A stretch of DNA of 64,000 nucleotides from Bradyrhizobium ontarionense (GCF_021088345.1 NZ_CP088156.1:1612001-1676000); one strand, 5' to 3'. Counted from the first letter of the stretch, positions 16,897 to 25,868 are shown. Notes: generated by a model from the letters alone, not told the origin. Translations and numbers: made by a program.

Positions 16897-17235
16897 ATGC
16901 GAACGATCGTGATCATGATGCTGCTGGCGGCCATCGCGGCGAACAGCGTCGTGCTCGCAGCCGACCTGCCGGGAGTTCACGACAAGGTCGTGCACTACAA
17001 GGCGCGCCGCGCGGTGAAAGCGCCGCCGCCGGCGGCTGTCGTCGTCAAGGACGACGACTCGCTGATCTCGCCGATGCTGCCGTCGACACCGCTGCTGCTC
17101 GGCCGCCAGGAGCTGCCGGGCTATTACGGCCGCGCCTTCTCCTACGACTATCAGGGCGCTTATTACGGCGGCGAAGGCTACACCAACTACATGTTCCGCC
17201 TGCCCTACGCCTGCGGCGTGACGGGGTATTGCTGA
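16897..17235 (+). CDS. Small secreted Gly/Tyr-rich protein
   Basis: A 112-residue protein with a signal peptide (cleavage after LAADLP region, about residue 22). The mature part has a basic stretch (VVHYKARRAVKAPPP), an acidic KDDDS patch and a C-terminal Gly/Tyr-rich part with YYGRAFSYDYQGAYYGGEG and two cysteines in ACGVTGYC. It probably sits in the periplasm or outer surface. No known domain is recognised. AAGGAGAG upstream of the ATG gives a strong start. Confidence 0.75.
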   Translation: MRTIVIMMLLAAIAANSVVLAADLPGVHDKVVHYKARRAVKAPPPAAVVVKDDDSLISPMLPSTPLLLGRQELPGYYGRAFSYDYQGAYYGGEGYTNYMFRLPYACGVTGYC

Positions 17236-17328
17236 GCGGGGCACACGAGCCCGCTGATCGCGAAGCATCATACGCAGCAAAGCTTGCCGCCCGCTGGCCC
17301 CGTACCGCCACAACGGACAACGCCGCCC

Positions 17329-17357
17329 TTGCAGGCTGTCCCATCGGGTGGTACATT
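17329..17357 (+). promoter_or_regulatory. Promoter of the HigBA module
   Basis: TTGCAG (17329-17334) and TACATT (17352-17357) are separated by 17 bases and lie 20 bases upstream of the toxin start. HigA-type antitoxins normally repress from a site overlapping such a promoter; no obvious palindrome was found. Confidence 0.4.
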
Positions 17358-17376
17358 AGCCCAGTTGGGGCGCACC

Positions 17377-17673
17377 ATGATTGTCAGCTTCCGTGATGAT
17401 TGGCTGCGTCATTTCTTCGTCGACGACGTCAGATCGAAAAAGATTCCAGCCGACCTTGAGGACCGCCTGTTCCGCAGGCTCCAGATGATCGACGACGCGA
17501 CGATGGATCGAGACCTAAGATCGCCGCCCAGCAATCATTTCGAGAAGCTGCGTGGCCATCTCGACGGCTTTCATTCGATCCGCGTCAACAAGCGCTGGCG
17601 GTTGGTGTTCCGTTGGCACAGTGGCCGCGGGGAAGCGAGTGAACTCTATCTTGACGACCACAGCTACGAGTGA
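17377..17673 (+). CDS. higB: HigB/RelE-type toxin
   Basis: A 98-residue toxin of the RelE/HigB (plasmid maintenance killer) family. Conserved features: MIVSFRDDWLRHFF at the start, the KLRGHLDGFHSIRVNKRWRLVFRW core carrying the basic residues used for ribosome-dependent mRNA cleavage, and the terminal LYLDDHSYE. It precedes its antitoxin, the gene order typical of higBA. GGGGCG lies just before the ATG. It should cut mRNA at the ribosome when free of HigA. Confidence 0.9.
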   Translation: MIVSFRDDWLRHFFVDDVRSKKIPADLEDRLFRRLQMIDDATMDRDLRSPPSNHFEKLRGHLDGFHSIRVNKRWRLVFRWHSGRGEASELYLDDHSYE

Positions 17674-17681
17674 GGCTTCGC

Positions 17682-17990
17682 ATGCTGATGACCAAACGCA
17701 AGCCAGTGACAGTGGCTGAAATCCTGGTCGAAGAATTCATGGCGCCGATGGGCCTGACGCAAACCGCGTTGGCCGCGGCGATGGGGGTACAGCGCAAGCA
17801 CGTCAACGAGCTCTGCAACGGCCGCCGCAACGTCACGGCGGCAACTGCGCTGATCCTCGCGCGCGTTTTTGGCAATGGTCCCGAGTTCTGGCTCAACGTG
17901 CAGCGGCGCAGCGACCTCTGGGAAGCGATGCATTCGCCCCGCGAGCGTAAGCGGATCGAGCGAGCCAAGCCGCTGAATTCCGCCGCGTGA
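17682..17990 (+). CDS. higA: HigA-type antitoxin, Xre family HTH
   Basis: A 102-residue helix-turn-helix protein: VAEILVEEFMAPMGLTQTALAAAMGV, then RKHVNELCNGRRNVTAATALILARVF and the signature GNGPEFWLNVQRRSDLW. It binds HigB and represses the operon. The ATG at 17682 is 8 bases after the toxin stop; an in-frame GTG at 17670 would overlap the toxin stop by four bases and couple translation, so either start is possible. Confidence 0.9.
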   Translation: MLMTKRKPVTVAEILVEEFMAPMGLTQTALAAAMGVQRKHVNELCNGRRNVTAATALILARVFGNGPEFWLNVQRRSDLWEAMHSPRERKRIERAKPLNSAA

Positions 17991-18138
17991 GCAGAGCCGG
18001 ATATGTGCCGGGGTGCAGCCAGCGACATCCGAAAGTAGGCTGCACTGCCCTTGATGGCTAACGTTAGTCCCGCATCGAGATACCGAGCTATCGGTAGTTC
18101 TCTTGATGATGGCAACTCCAATCCTGCCTTGCGCCGCC

Positions 18139-18339
18139 CTATTTCGCAGCCTCGATCCGCGCGATATCCTCCTTGAGAAGCGTGTTGACCAGTTCGTTGA
18201 GCGACACGCCGCGCGCGCTGGCAAGCCCCGCCAGGTGATCCAGCACGTCTGGCTCCAGGTGCACCGGCGGCACGATGCGCGCGCCCTTGCGGAAGAACTT
18301 GCCGCGCTCAGCGTTCGAGAAGTCGTATTCGTTCTTCAT
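18139..18339 (-). CDS. brnA: BrnA-type antitoxin
   Basis: A 66-residue ribbon-helix-helix-like protein starting MKNEYDFSNAERGKF, the BrnA family opening, with HLEPDVLDHLAGLASARGVSLNELVNTLL as the DNA-binding/dimerisation part. It neutralises BrnT and autoregulates the operon. MKNEYDF starts 4 bases past the toxin stop; an in-frame ATG six codons earlier (18357) would overlap the toxin gene by 14 bases and is also possible. Confidence 0.8.
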   Translation of the reverse strand: MKNEYDFSNAERGKFFRKGARIVPPVHLEPDVLDHLAGLASARGVSLNELVNTLLKEDIARIEAAK

Positions 18340-18343
18340 CGTG

Positions 18344-18637
18344 TCATCCATTCTCATAGGAGCGGATTTCGCGCCGGGTCGGCCGACGAACAGAAATGAT
18401 ACGGATCGCTACGCGATCTGCCGTCAGCTCCATATAGGTATGAACGGCCAACAACAGCTCATGAGCAGCATTACGTCCCATGGCAACCCATCGTTCCTCG
18501 CCAGCGCCAGAGTCGTCGTCCAGCAGCGAAAGCGCCAGAGGGTCGCTGAAGATGCTCATCGCCCGCTCAAACGCAACGCCCTGCTTGCGCAAATTGCTCT
18601 CTGCCTTGGCCGGGTCCCAATCGAACTCGAATTGCAC
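18344..18637 (-). CDS. brnT: BrnT-type ribonuclease toxin
   Basis: A 97-residue toxin with the BrnT pattern: FEFDWDPAKAESNLRKQGVAFERA at the start and RIISVRRPTRREIRSYE at the end. BrnT is a RelE-like ribosome-independent RNase. It is the first gene of a BrnT-BrnA unit and starts with GTG at 18637 preceded by GGTGGGGGCGG. The module converges on the HigBA pair, leaving 148 bp between the two antitoxin stop codons. Confidence 0.88.
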   Translation of the reverse strand: MQFEFDWDPAKAESNLRKQGVAFERAMSIFSDPLALSLLDDDSGAGEERWVAMGRNAAHELLLAVHTYMELTADRVAIRIISVRRPTRREIRSYENG

Positions 18638-18845
18638 GGTCCGCCCCCACCCGGCGATGTGCGCGACATCGCCACGCTTGCCAAACGGCGCAAATCAATT
18701 TATGTTCCCTTTTTGTTCCTGTCCAGCCGAGGGGCGCTTCCGGGTCGTCCAGTTGCGTGGGATGGGAATGCGGTGGACGTGGCGGGCCGTGCGTGGACGA
18801 AAGTTCGCGCGGACGAGCGGCGTGTCGCGGACGGCGAAATCGCGT

Positions 18846-19112
18846 GGTCCTGGCGCCCCGATGCTGGCGCTAAGTCTCGTGTCGGTGCTCACGCATCGCG
18901 CGAGGTGACGGGGGCAAGAGAGCCCGGTCCCCGGGGAGATCGCGTATAAGCGTTAAAACCATCGCGCGGGGAAGGCCGGGTGTTTTCGGCCGTACCTGTG
19001 GTGACCGCCGCGTGCTTTTCTTGTTGCACGCGGGCCATGGGTGCCGGCCAGGCATCCGGCCTTCCCTGCGCCCTCGCGTGTTTTCGAGGGCGGAACGATT
19101 GGCATAGCTCGG
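18846..19112 (+). repeat. Dispersed ~265-bp intergenic element, copy A
   Basis: Shares long blocks with the reverse complement of 34644-34905: GGTCCTG followed by CCCCGATGCTGG, then GCGTATAAGCGT, CCTGTGGT, GCGGGCCATGGGTG, and CCCTGCGCCCTC. Spacing between blocks is nearly the same in both copies. It has no open frame shared by both copies and no transposase, so it is a non-coding or non-autonomous element. Confidence 0.85.
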
Positions 19113-19203
19113 CGCGACGGCGCGCGAGGACGAGAATGCTCGTCTTCAGAATACTGCGAGCCGCGCGCGAGCGAGTTCGGTGACTTGCGCAAAATTCCCC
19201 GTC

Positions 19204-19304
19204 GTCATTCCGGGGCGCCCGCAGGGCGAGCCCGGAATCCATCGTTCGACTGGCCTCGCTGCGACATGGATTCCAGGCTCGTGCTTCGCACGCCCCGGAA
19301 TGAC
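19204..19304. repeat. Palindromic intergenic repeat, family 2, copy b
   Basis: Same ends as 13841-13934 (GTCATTCCGGGGCGCCCGCA to CGCCCCGGAATGAC) with a slightly different centre. It sits between the dispersed element and a family 1 copy. Confidence 0.85.
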
Positions 19305-19376
19305 GGCGGAGATTGGCGGACGAGCTCAGCATCACGGTGCACGAGGAAGAAAATCGATGTTTCCACGTCATTGCGA

Positions 19377-19479
19377 GCGAAGCGACTTGTCCGCCGAAGC
19401 TCGAAGAGCGAAGGCCGAAGCAGTCCAGAGTCTCACGCGTGACTCTGGATTGCTTCGTCGCTTCGCTCCTCGCAATGAC
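19377..19479. repeat. Palindromic intergenic repeat, family 1, copy b
   Basis: Same ends as 13747-13827 (GTCATTGCGAGCGAAGCGA to CGCTCCTCGCAATGAC). The left arm is longer by about 25 bases (TTGTCCGCCGAAGC and following), itself built from arm-like pieces. Confidence 0.85.
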
Positions 19480-19491
19480 GAACGAGAGAGC

Positions 19492-20571
19492 TTACCCCGC
19501 GGCCACAGCCGCCTGCGGCACGGCGACGGCAGCCACGCGCCGCGGCGACAGCCGTTCGGCCTGCAGCACGGCGAGCGTCAGCACGATGATGGCGGTGCCC
19601 TGATGCAGCAGCGCCAGCGAGATCGGCACCAGCGCGAGTAAGGTCAGGATGCCGATGATGGCCTGCACCAGGATAGCGGCGAGCAGCCGGTGGGCGCCGC
19701 GCACGACGGCCCGTCCGGCGCCGGTGCGCATCACGTCGAAGGCGTGCCACGCCGCCAACGCCAGCAGCGTGTACGCGGTCATGCGATGCATGAACTGCAC
19801 CGTCAGGTCGTTCTCGAACAGGTTGATCCACCACGGCGACTGGATCCACAGATTGGCCGACTTCGGGATCAGGCTGCCGTCGATATCAGGCCAGGTGTTG
19901 TAGACGAGGCCGGCGCGCAGGCCTGCGACCAGCGCGCCGAGATAGAGCTGCACGAAGGTGATTCCGACCAGCACCCAGGCCGTCAGCCGCAGCCGCACCG
20001 GCACCTCGGCCTCATCGCGCGGCGCGAGCCGCCGCAGGGTCCACACGATCGACGCATAGATCAAGAGCGCCAGCGCGAGATGCGTCGCCAGCCGGACCTG
20101 CGACACCTCGGTGCGCTCGGTAAGGCCGGAGGCCACCATCCACCAGCCGACCGCGCCCTGCAGCGCGCCGAGGCCGAAGATCAGCCAGAGACGGCGGCCG
20201 AGCGGCCCGGATACGGCGCCGCGCCACAAGAACCACAGGAACGGGACCAGATAGACCATGCCGATGACGCGGCCGAGCAGCCGGTGGCTCCACTCCCACC
20301 AGAAGATGGTCTTGAACGCGTGCAGGGTCATGCCGGAGTTCATCTGCCGGTACTGCGGAATGGTCTTGTAGGCCTCGAACGCGTCGGTCCAGGCCTGCTC
20401 CGACAGCGGCGGCAGGGTGCCGGTGACCGGCTTCCATTCCACGATCGACAGCCCGGATTCGGTCAGCCGCGTGGCGCCGCCGACCAGCACCATGAGCGCG
20501 ATCAGGCCGGCCACGACGAGCAGCCAGATGCGGATCGCGGCGATATCTGTGGTGCGGGGAACCGTGGTCAT
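19492..20571 (-). CDS. ctaA: Heme A synthase, COX15/CtaA family
   Basis: A 359-residue, eight-segment membrane protein. Diagnostic parts: [21 protein letters not shown] near residue 31, [53 protein letters not shown] and LLHQGTAII, giving the four conserved histidines that bind heme. It converts heme O to heme A for cytochrome c oxidase (type 2 COX15, as in Alphaproteobacteria). Divergent from the DUF2842 gene, the usual partner in this group. Confidence 0.95.
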   Translation of the reverse strand: MTTVPRTTDIAAIRIWLLVVAGLIALMVLVGGATRLTESGLSIVEWKPVTGTLPPLSEQAWTDAFEAYKTIPQYRQMNSGMTLHAFKTIFWWEWSHRLLGRVIGMVYLVPFLWFLWRGAVSGPLGRRLWLIFGLGALQGAVGWWMVASGLTERTEVSQVRLATHLALALLIYASIVWTLRRLAPRDEAEVPVRLRLTAWVLVGITFVQLYLGALVAGLRAGLVYNTWPDIDGSLIPKSANLWIQSPWWINLFENDLTVQFMHRMTAYTLLALAAWHAFDVMRTGAGRAVVRGAHRLLAAILVQAIIGILTLLALVPISLALLHQGTAIIVLTLAVLQAERLSPRRVAAVAVPQAAVAAG

Positions 20572-20673
20572 GGACGTTGAACGCTCGATTGAACCGGGGC
20601 TGACAGGCCCTTATAATCCCGGCGAAATCACGCGCAAGCCGCGCCGCCCCGAGCCAAAGCTGACAATCCCGTC

Positions 20674-20898
20674 ATGACGATCCGCACCCGCAAATTCATC
20701 GGCGCCGTCGCGCTGCTCCTGCTCGCCTTCGTCTGGTCGATGATGGGCATGGTGATGGCGCAATTCCCCGTCATCGCCAACTCCGGCTGGCTGCAGGCGG
20801 TCTATTACGTCGTCGTCGGCATCGGCTGGGTGCTGCCGGCGATGCCGATCGTGAGCTGGATGCTGCGCCCCGATCCGGAGCGGCAGCAGGCGGGCTGA
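20674..20898 (+). CDS. DUF2842 membrane protein
   Basis: A 74-residue protein with two membrane segments (about 9-29 and 42-62): GAVALLLLAFVWSMMGMVMAQ and VYYVVVGIGWVLPAMPIVSWM. This fits the DUF2842 family of small alphaproteobacterial inner-membrane proteins of unknown function that often sit beside ctaA. Its stop codon directly abuts the 3' end of the convergent deacetylase-like gene. Confidence 0.85.
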   Translation: MTIRTRKFIGAVALLLLAFVWSMMGMVMAQFPVIANSGWLQAVYYVVVGIGWVLPAMPIVSWMLRPDPERQQAG

Positions 20899-21960
20899 TC
20901 AGCTGAGATCGAGCTTCGCCTGCGGTACGGCTTTCGCTCTCGGGAGGGTCACGCCGGCCATCAGCACGCGCAAGGCGCGCAGCGAGCGCGAGCGGCCGTC
21001 CCAGGCGATCCGCGGCAGCATGTGCAGATTGGTGCGGCCCTCGCTCTGCACCACCCCGCCAATGGCCGAGGCCGCGCTGACGAAGCCCGCCTGCTCCGCG
21101 AGCACGACGTCGCTGCGGCGGAAGGCGCTGGGATCGCCGAACGGGTACGCCATGTGCCGGACCGGCCGGTGCAGCGCCGTCTCCAGCACCGCCTTGCCCA
21201 TCGCGATCTCGCGGGCGGCGTCGGCGTCCTTGAGATTGGCCAGCACGTGATGATGCACGGTGGCACTGCCGACCGTGACGTTCGGATCGGCGGCGAGGCG
21301 CGTAATGTCGGCCCAGTCCATCGACGTCTCGCGCGTCAGTGCGGCCAGGTCGACCGAGTGGCGCGAGCAGAGGTCGCGGATCGCGACCGACAGCTCGGCC
21401 GGCGGCAGCTTGCGCAGCCAGCCCGAGAGATAGGCGAACAGCTCGACTTTCTCAGCCGGGGTGAACACGTTGAAGCGCTGTTCGCGATGGTCGATCACGA
21501 GGCTGATGCGCGCCTCGCCCGCGATCACGGCCTCCAGGGCGAGCCACCAGGCTTCGCCCAGCCCGTCCGGAAATGCCGTGGGCACGTAAACCGTGAACGG
21601 CACGCCATGGCGGGCCAGCACGGGATAGCCGTGCGTGATCAGGTCTTTCCAGGCTCCGTCGAAGGTCAGGCAGGCGAAGCGGCTGTTCTGGGCCAGCCGC
21701 ACCGCCCGGTCGCAGGCCTCGTCGAGCGAGACGATGTCATAGCCCCAGCGCTTCAGCGCGCGGATCACCCTGTCGAGGAAGACCGGCGTGATCTCGGCGC
21801 GCGCGAGCGGCTGGAACGCGCCCTTGCGCCGCGGCCGCACCCGCTCGAAACGCAGGATGGCGCCGGCGCCACGGGTCGCCCGCGAGGCCAGCAGCGTGCC
21901 GCCGCTGAAATAGGCCAGTTCGAGCCGGGCGCTCCTCAGCCACCTGTTGTCCGACGACAA
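20899..21960 (-). CDS. Polysaccharide deacetylase-like protein with degenerate NodB motifs
   Basis: A 353-residue protein with a NodB-homology domain from about 90 to 320. Motif 1 reads LTFDGAW (Asp101, Gly102) instead of TFDDG, and motif 2 reads GSATVHHH (Ala233, His237) instead of GSHTxxH. Two of the three residues that hold the catalytic metal (one Asp, one His) are therefore gone, while MAYPFGDP is kept. It may bind polysaccharide without deacetylating it, and this may be general to its subfamily. TTG start at 21960 behind GGAAGGGG. First gene at the edge of the exopolysaccharide cluster. Confidence 0.75.
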   Translation of the reverse strand: MSSDNRWLRSARLELAYFSGGTLLASRATRGAGAILRFERVRPRRKGAFQPLARAEITPVFLDRVIRALKRWGYDIVSLDEACDRAVRLAQNSRFACLTFDGAWKDLITHGYPVLARHGVPFTVYVPTAFPDGLGEAWWLALEAVIAGEARISLVIDHREQRFNVFTPAEKVELFAYLSGWLRKLPPAELSVAIRDLCSRHSVDLAALTRETSMDWADITRLAADPNVTVGSATVHHHVLANLKDADAAREIAMGKAVLETALHRPVRHMAYPFGDPSAFRRSDVVLAEQAGFVSAASAIGGVVQSEGRTNLHMLPRIAWDGRSRSLRALRVLMAGVTLPRAKAVPQAKLDLS

Positions 21961-22260
21961 ATCCCGCGCCCCTTCCGAAACATCCCACTTGAAACGAAGC
22001 CGCCCGCGCCCACCTGATGGGGGCTGACCATGGCGCGATCACGTCATCGTCGCCGCCGTCCGATCATAACGATCATCCGCTCTTAAGATCGCGTGGCCGA
22101 TGCTGATTTGAACAGGTCTTTGTTCGTATCTTTCCCGTTTTGGGACGACGTCATTGCCATTACCTTTTGTTGAGACTTCTTTGCGAGGGTCGACTGACTC
22201 AAAGCAACAAAATTCCAAAACAACATCCAAGACAACATCCAAGACAACGCAGGTTGCGCG
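21961..22260 (+). promoter_or_regulatory. Divergent promoter region with tandem repeats
   Basis: 300 bp between the divergently transcribed deacetylase-like and GNAT genes. From about 22080 it is AT-richer. At 22220-22248 ACAACATCCAAG occurs twice in tandem plus a partial third unit, ending 12 bases before the GNAT start, so the repeat overlaps the leader. No convincing -35/-10 pair was found. Confidence 0.4.
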
Positions 22261-23493
22261 ATGACCATGGCCGCCGTGATCGAGAGTCGGACGGCGCAGG
22301 CGCCTGCGCGGCGGCTGCCGTCCGGGCTCGCACGCGTCGACATCGTGTCGGACCTCGCTGCGGCCGAATCGATCTGGCGCGCGCTCGAAGCCCGCGAACA
22401 TGTCTCGACACCCTACCAGCGCTTCGACCTGCTGGGCGCGTGGCAGCGTGACGTCGGAACGCGGGAGCATGCGACGCCGTTCATCGTCGTCGCCCGTGAT
22501 GCCGAGCAGCGCCCGCTTCTACTGCTGCCGTTGACGCTGCGGCACACCTTCGGCGTCCGCGTCGCGACCTTCATGGGCGGCAAGCATACGACCTTCAACA
22601 TGCCGCTGATGGATCGCGACTTCGCCGCGCGCGCGAGCGCTGGCGATTTCGACGCGCTGCTCGCAGGATTGCGCGGCCATCGCAGCGTCGACGTCCTCGC
22701 CCTCACGCAGCAGCCGAAGCGTTGGCGTGAGATCGCTAATCCGCTGGCGCAATGGCCGCACCAGCCGTCCGTGAACGACTGCCCGGTGTTGTTGATGCCG
22801 CCGGGTGCCGCGCCGACGGCGCTGTTGTCGAACTCGTTCCGCAAGCGGCTGAAGAGCAAGGAGAAGAAGCTGCAGGCGCTGCCCGGCTATCGCTACATGG
22901 TCGCGGGCAGCGACGGCGAGATCAAAGAGCTGCTCGACTGGTTCTTCCGGACCAAGCCGGTGCGGATGGCGGAGCAGAAGCTGCCGAATGTGTTTGCCGA
23001 GCCCGGCGTCGAGGCGTTCGTCCGGCACGCCTGCATGGCGCAGCTCGCCTGCGGCCACCGCGTCATCGAGATCCACGCGCTCCGTTGTGATGCGGAGATC
23101 ATCGCCTTGTTTGCAGGCGTTGCCGACGGCGAGCGTTTCTCGATGATGTTCAACACCTATACGCTGTCGGAAAATGCCCGCTGGAGTCCCGGACTGATCC
23201 TGATGCGCTCGATCATCGATCATTACGCGCAGAAGGCCTTCCGCGCGCTCGATCTCGGCATCGGCTCGGACGACTACAAGCGGATGTTCTGCAAGGACGA
23301 CGAATTGATCTTCGACAGCTTCGTGCCGCTCACCGGGCGCGGCCGCGTCGCCGCGACGGCGATGGCTGCAGTCGGCCGCGCCAAGCATGCCGTCAAGCAC
23401 AGCCCTGCCCTGTTTCGGCTGGCCCAGCACCTGCGCAGCACGCTGCAGCCGCAGGCCGGCGCGGCCAAGACTGATAACCGGACGGACGATTAG
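22261..23493 (+). CDS. GNAT/FemAB-type acyltransferase (CelD/BcsL-like)
   Basis: A 410-residue soluble protein with the double-GNAT layout of the PF13480 family: an N-terminal part with TPYQRFDLLGAWQRDVG, and a C-terminal catalytic part around 190-360 with NSFRKRLKSKEKKL, HRVIEIHALRCDAEIIALFAG and RALDLGIGSDDYKRMFC. Members modify exopolysaccharide or cellulose by acyl transfer. Its position in the exopolysaccharide cluster supports that role; the acyl group and acceptor are unknown. Its stop codon overlaps the stop codon of the convergent Wzz-like gene. Confidence 0.8.
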   Translation: MTMAAVIESRTAQAPARRLPSGLARVDIVSDLAAAESIWRALEAREHVSTPYQRFDLLGAWQRDVGTREHATPFIVVARDAEQRPLLLLPLTLRHTFGVRVATFMGGKHTTFNMPLMDRDFAARASAGDFDALLAGLRGHRSVDVLALTQQPKRWREIANPLAQWPHQPSVNDCPVLLMPPGAAPTALLSNSFRKRLKSKEKKLQALPGYRYMVAGSDGEIKELLDWFFRTKPVRMAEQKLPNVFAEPGVEAFVRHACMAQLACGHRVIEIHALRCDAEIIALFAGVADGERFSMMFNTYTLSENARWSPGLILMRSIIDHYAQKAFRALDLGIGSDDYKRMFCKDDELIFDSFVPLTGRGRVAATAMAAVGRAKHAVKHSPALFRLAQHLRSTLQPQAGAAKTDNRTDD

Positions 23494-25784
23494 GCGGCGA
23501 CGCCGCGCGGTCCAGGCTGATTGCGATTGGCGCCTTCGACCGGTGTCTTCAGCATGGTGACCGTGCCGAAGCCGACCTCGCGCAGCTGCTCGCTCATCTG
23601 GCTACGCGCCTCGGCGGGCATGTTGGGATCGGGCACGACGACGGCGCGCGCTCCCGCGGTCAAGAGCTCGGCCGGCAGGTCGGAGGCATTGCCGGCGTCG
23701 AGCAACACGTGGTCGTAGACGCGCAGCAGCGCGTCGATTGCGAGCGCTAGCCGGGGTGACTGCAGCTGCGCGCGATCGGCGCCGGGCCGGCCGGCGTTGA
23801 CGAGATGCAGCCGCGTGGCCTGGTCCTTGGTGATGATGGCCGAGAACGACGCCTCGCCCAGCATCAGCTCGATCAGGCCGGGCGCTGCCGGATCGACCGA
23901 GGCGGCGGCAAGCATCTGCGGGCTCCCGGCGAGATCGACGAGCACCACCCGAGCCTGACGCGCCAGGGTACGGGCGACGGAGAGCGCAGTGGCCGTGACG
24001 GCGCCACCGCCGGCGGTACCGAGGATCGTAACCTTGCGGGCGCCCTCGCCCGCGGCGAGCAGATCGGCCGCAAGCTGGTCGAGCTCGCTCAGGGGCGGCG
24101 CAGGCTTCGACGGCTCGGGCGTTGGCGCAGCGGGCACCGACACGGCGACCGGTGGCGGCGGCACCGGCGCAGGACGCGCTGCAACGGGGGCTGCGGCAAC
24201 GGCCGGCGGTGCGGGCACGGGGGCCGCGGGAGCGGCGATGACCGGTTCGACCCGGGCCGCGAGCACCGTGACGTCGGCCGTGGCGGCACCGGCTGGCACC
24301 GGGCTCGCCGACCGCGGCGCGGTCAGGCGCAGCAGTTCGCCGGTGATGACCACGCCCGAGGTCAGCATCAGGGTCGCGAGCGTCGCGATCAGGACGATCG
24401 GCAGCTTTTTCGGGTACGCTGGCGTGTTCGACACCACCGCCCGCGAGATGATCCTCCCCTCCGCCGGCGGCGTATCGAGCGTCTCACGGGTGTTGGCCTC
24501 ACGGTATTTGGCGAGATACGATTCCAAGAGGTCACGCTGTGACTTGGCATCCCGCTCCAGCGCCCGCAGCTGCACGTCCTGACCATTGGTGGACGTGGCC
24601 TGCTTCTTGGCCTGGTCCAGGCTCTGGCTCAGCATCTGGACCCGCCCCTCGGCGATCCGCGCGTCGCTGTCCAGCGAGCGCGAGATCTTGCCAGCTTCAT
24701 CGCGGATCTGGCGGTCGACGTCGGCGAGTTGCGCTTTCAGCTCCTTGATGCGCGGATGGTTGTCGAGCAGCGTCGACGATTGCTCCGCCAACTGGGCACG
24801 CAGGTTTATGCGCTGCTCGGACAGCCGCCGCATCGGCTCGGAATTGAGCACCTCGGAAGCCTCGATCGGCTGGCCGCCCTGCAGCATCTCTCGGATCAGC
24901 CGCGCCTTCGTCTCCGCATCCGACTTCAAGGCGCGCGCGTTGTTGAGCTGGGTGTTGACCTCACCCATCTGCTGGTTGGACAGCGAGGTGTTGTTGGTGC
25001 CCATGAACGAATTCGACTTGGAACGGAAGTCTTCGACCCTCGATTCCGCCTCCTCGACCTTCTTGCGCAGGCTCTGGATCTCCCCAGCCAGCCATTGGCT
25101 GGCGGATTTCGCCTGCGCCTGACGGGCATTCTGCTGCAGGACCAGATAGCCATCCGCGATGGAGTTGGCGACCTGGGCCGCAAGCGCCGGATCCTGCGAC
25201 TGGAACTCGACCACGAGGACGCGCGATTTGTCGACGGCGTAGACCGTCAGACGCTCGTAATAGGCGTCCATGATGCGCTCGTCCGGCGTCATCGAGAGCG
25301 GATCCTTTACCAGCCCGATCATGGCGGCGATCGATTTCATGGGCGACACGCCGCGCAGGACGGGATCGAACTCGGGTAGCTCGCCGAGCTTGTTCTTGTT
25401 GATGATATCCCGGGCAAGATCACGCGACAGAACCAGCTGCACCTGGCTCGCGACCGCCTCCGGGTCGAGTGCGGTGCGTTCCTCGTTGCGCTCGCTGCTC
25501 GGACGCAGAAACACATTCTCGCGCCCATCGATCAGGATGCGCGCTTCGGACTTGTAGCGCGGCGTGATCATGTTGACCGCAGTGACCGCCAGAGCCAATG
25601 CGAGCAGGGTTGGAAGAAGAATGAATCCGCGTTTGCGCGCCAGCGCGCGGCCGACCAGCCGTACATCGAGATCGCCGGACGGAACAACGGGCTCCGCCGT
25701 AGGAGGCAGACTTGTCACAGGTCGGACGGGCGCCTCATCAGTCGCCGTCGTCTTCCTGTCGACACGCCAGAACGCCAACCGCAT
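23490..25784 (-). CDS. Exopolysaccharide transport protein, Wzz/BY-kinase-like
   Basis: A 764-residue inner-membrane polysaccharide co-polymerase. Layout: Wzz segment with first membrane helix near 55-75, long coiled coil about 200-430 (many EAESRVEDFR-type heptads), GNVR-type region and second membrane helix near 455-480, a Pro/Ala-rich linker about 500-590, then a P-loop-fold C-terminal domain. The expected Walker A is GTAGGGAVTAT, lacking the Lys-Thr/Ser, and there is no terminal Tyr cluster, so kinase activity is unlikely. It should control chain length and export. Start at 25784 behind GGGAGTGG. Confidence 0.85.
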   Translation of the reverse strand: MRLAFWRVDRKTTATDEAPVRPVTSLPPTAEPVVPSGDLDVRLVGRALARKRGFILLPTLLALALAVTAVNMITPRYKSEARILIDGRENVFLRPSSERNEERTALDPEAVASQVQLVLSRDLARDIINKNKLGELPEFDPVLRGVSPMKSIAAMIGLVKDPLSMTPDERIMDAYYERLTVYAVDKSRVLVVEFQSQDPALAAQVANSIADGYLVLQQNARQAQAKSASQWLAGEIQSLRKKVEEAESRVEDFRSKSNSFMGTNNTSLSNQQMGEVNTQLNNARALKSDAETKARLIREMLQGGQPIEASEVLNSEPMRRLSEQRINLRAQLAEQSSTLLDNHPRIKELKAQLADVDRQIRDEAGKISRSLDSDARIAEGRVQMLSQSLDQAKKQATSTNGQDVQLRALERDAKSQRDLLESYLAKYREANTRETLDTPPAEGRIISRAVVSNTPAYPKKLPIVLIATLATLMLTSGVVITGELLRLTAPRSASPVPAGAATADVTVLAARVEPVIAAPAAPVPAPPAVAAAPVAARPAPVPPPPVAVSVPAAPTPEPSKPAPPLSELDQLAADLLAAGEGARKVTILGTAGGGAVTATALSVARTLARQARVVLVDLAGSPQMLAAASVDPAAPGLIELMLGEASFSAIITKDQATRLHLVNAGRPGADRAQLQSPRLALAIDALLRVYDHVLLDAGNASDLPAELLTAGARAVVVPDPNMPAEARSQMSEQLREVGFGTVTMLKTPVEGANRNQPGPRGVAA

Positions 25785-25856
25785 CGTCCACTCCCGCGAG
25801 ACATACGCCACGCTGCTACCGTACCTGGTACAATTACACTCCATTAAGGTTGCTGA

Positions 25857-25868
25857 CGGGTTAACCCG
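25857..25868. promoter_or_regulatory. Perfect 12-bp palindrome in the exopolysaccharide promoter region
   Basis: CGGGTTAACCCG lies 73 bases upstream of the Wzz-like gene and 190 bases from the divergent glycosyltransferase. A nearby GTAC-CTG-GTAC (about 25820-25830) is a second small dyad. Such sites between divergent genes are typical operator positions; the regulator is unknown. Confidence 0.4.

Larger units (their letters stand above)
18638..19491. other. Repeat-filled intergenic region without a gene
   Basis: About 850 bp between BrnT and ctaA. It is almost fully accounted for by a 265-bp dispersed element (18846-19112) and palindromic families 2 and 1 (19204-19304, 19377-19479). Frames that stay open here encode only the false peptides these repeats produce. 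Confidence 0.7.
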
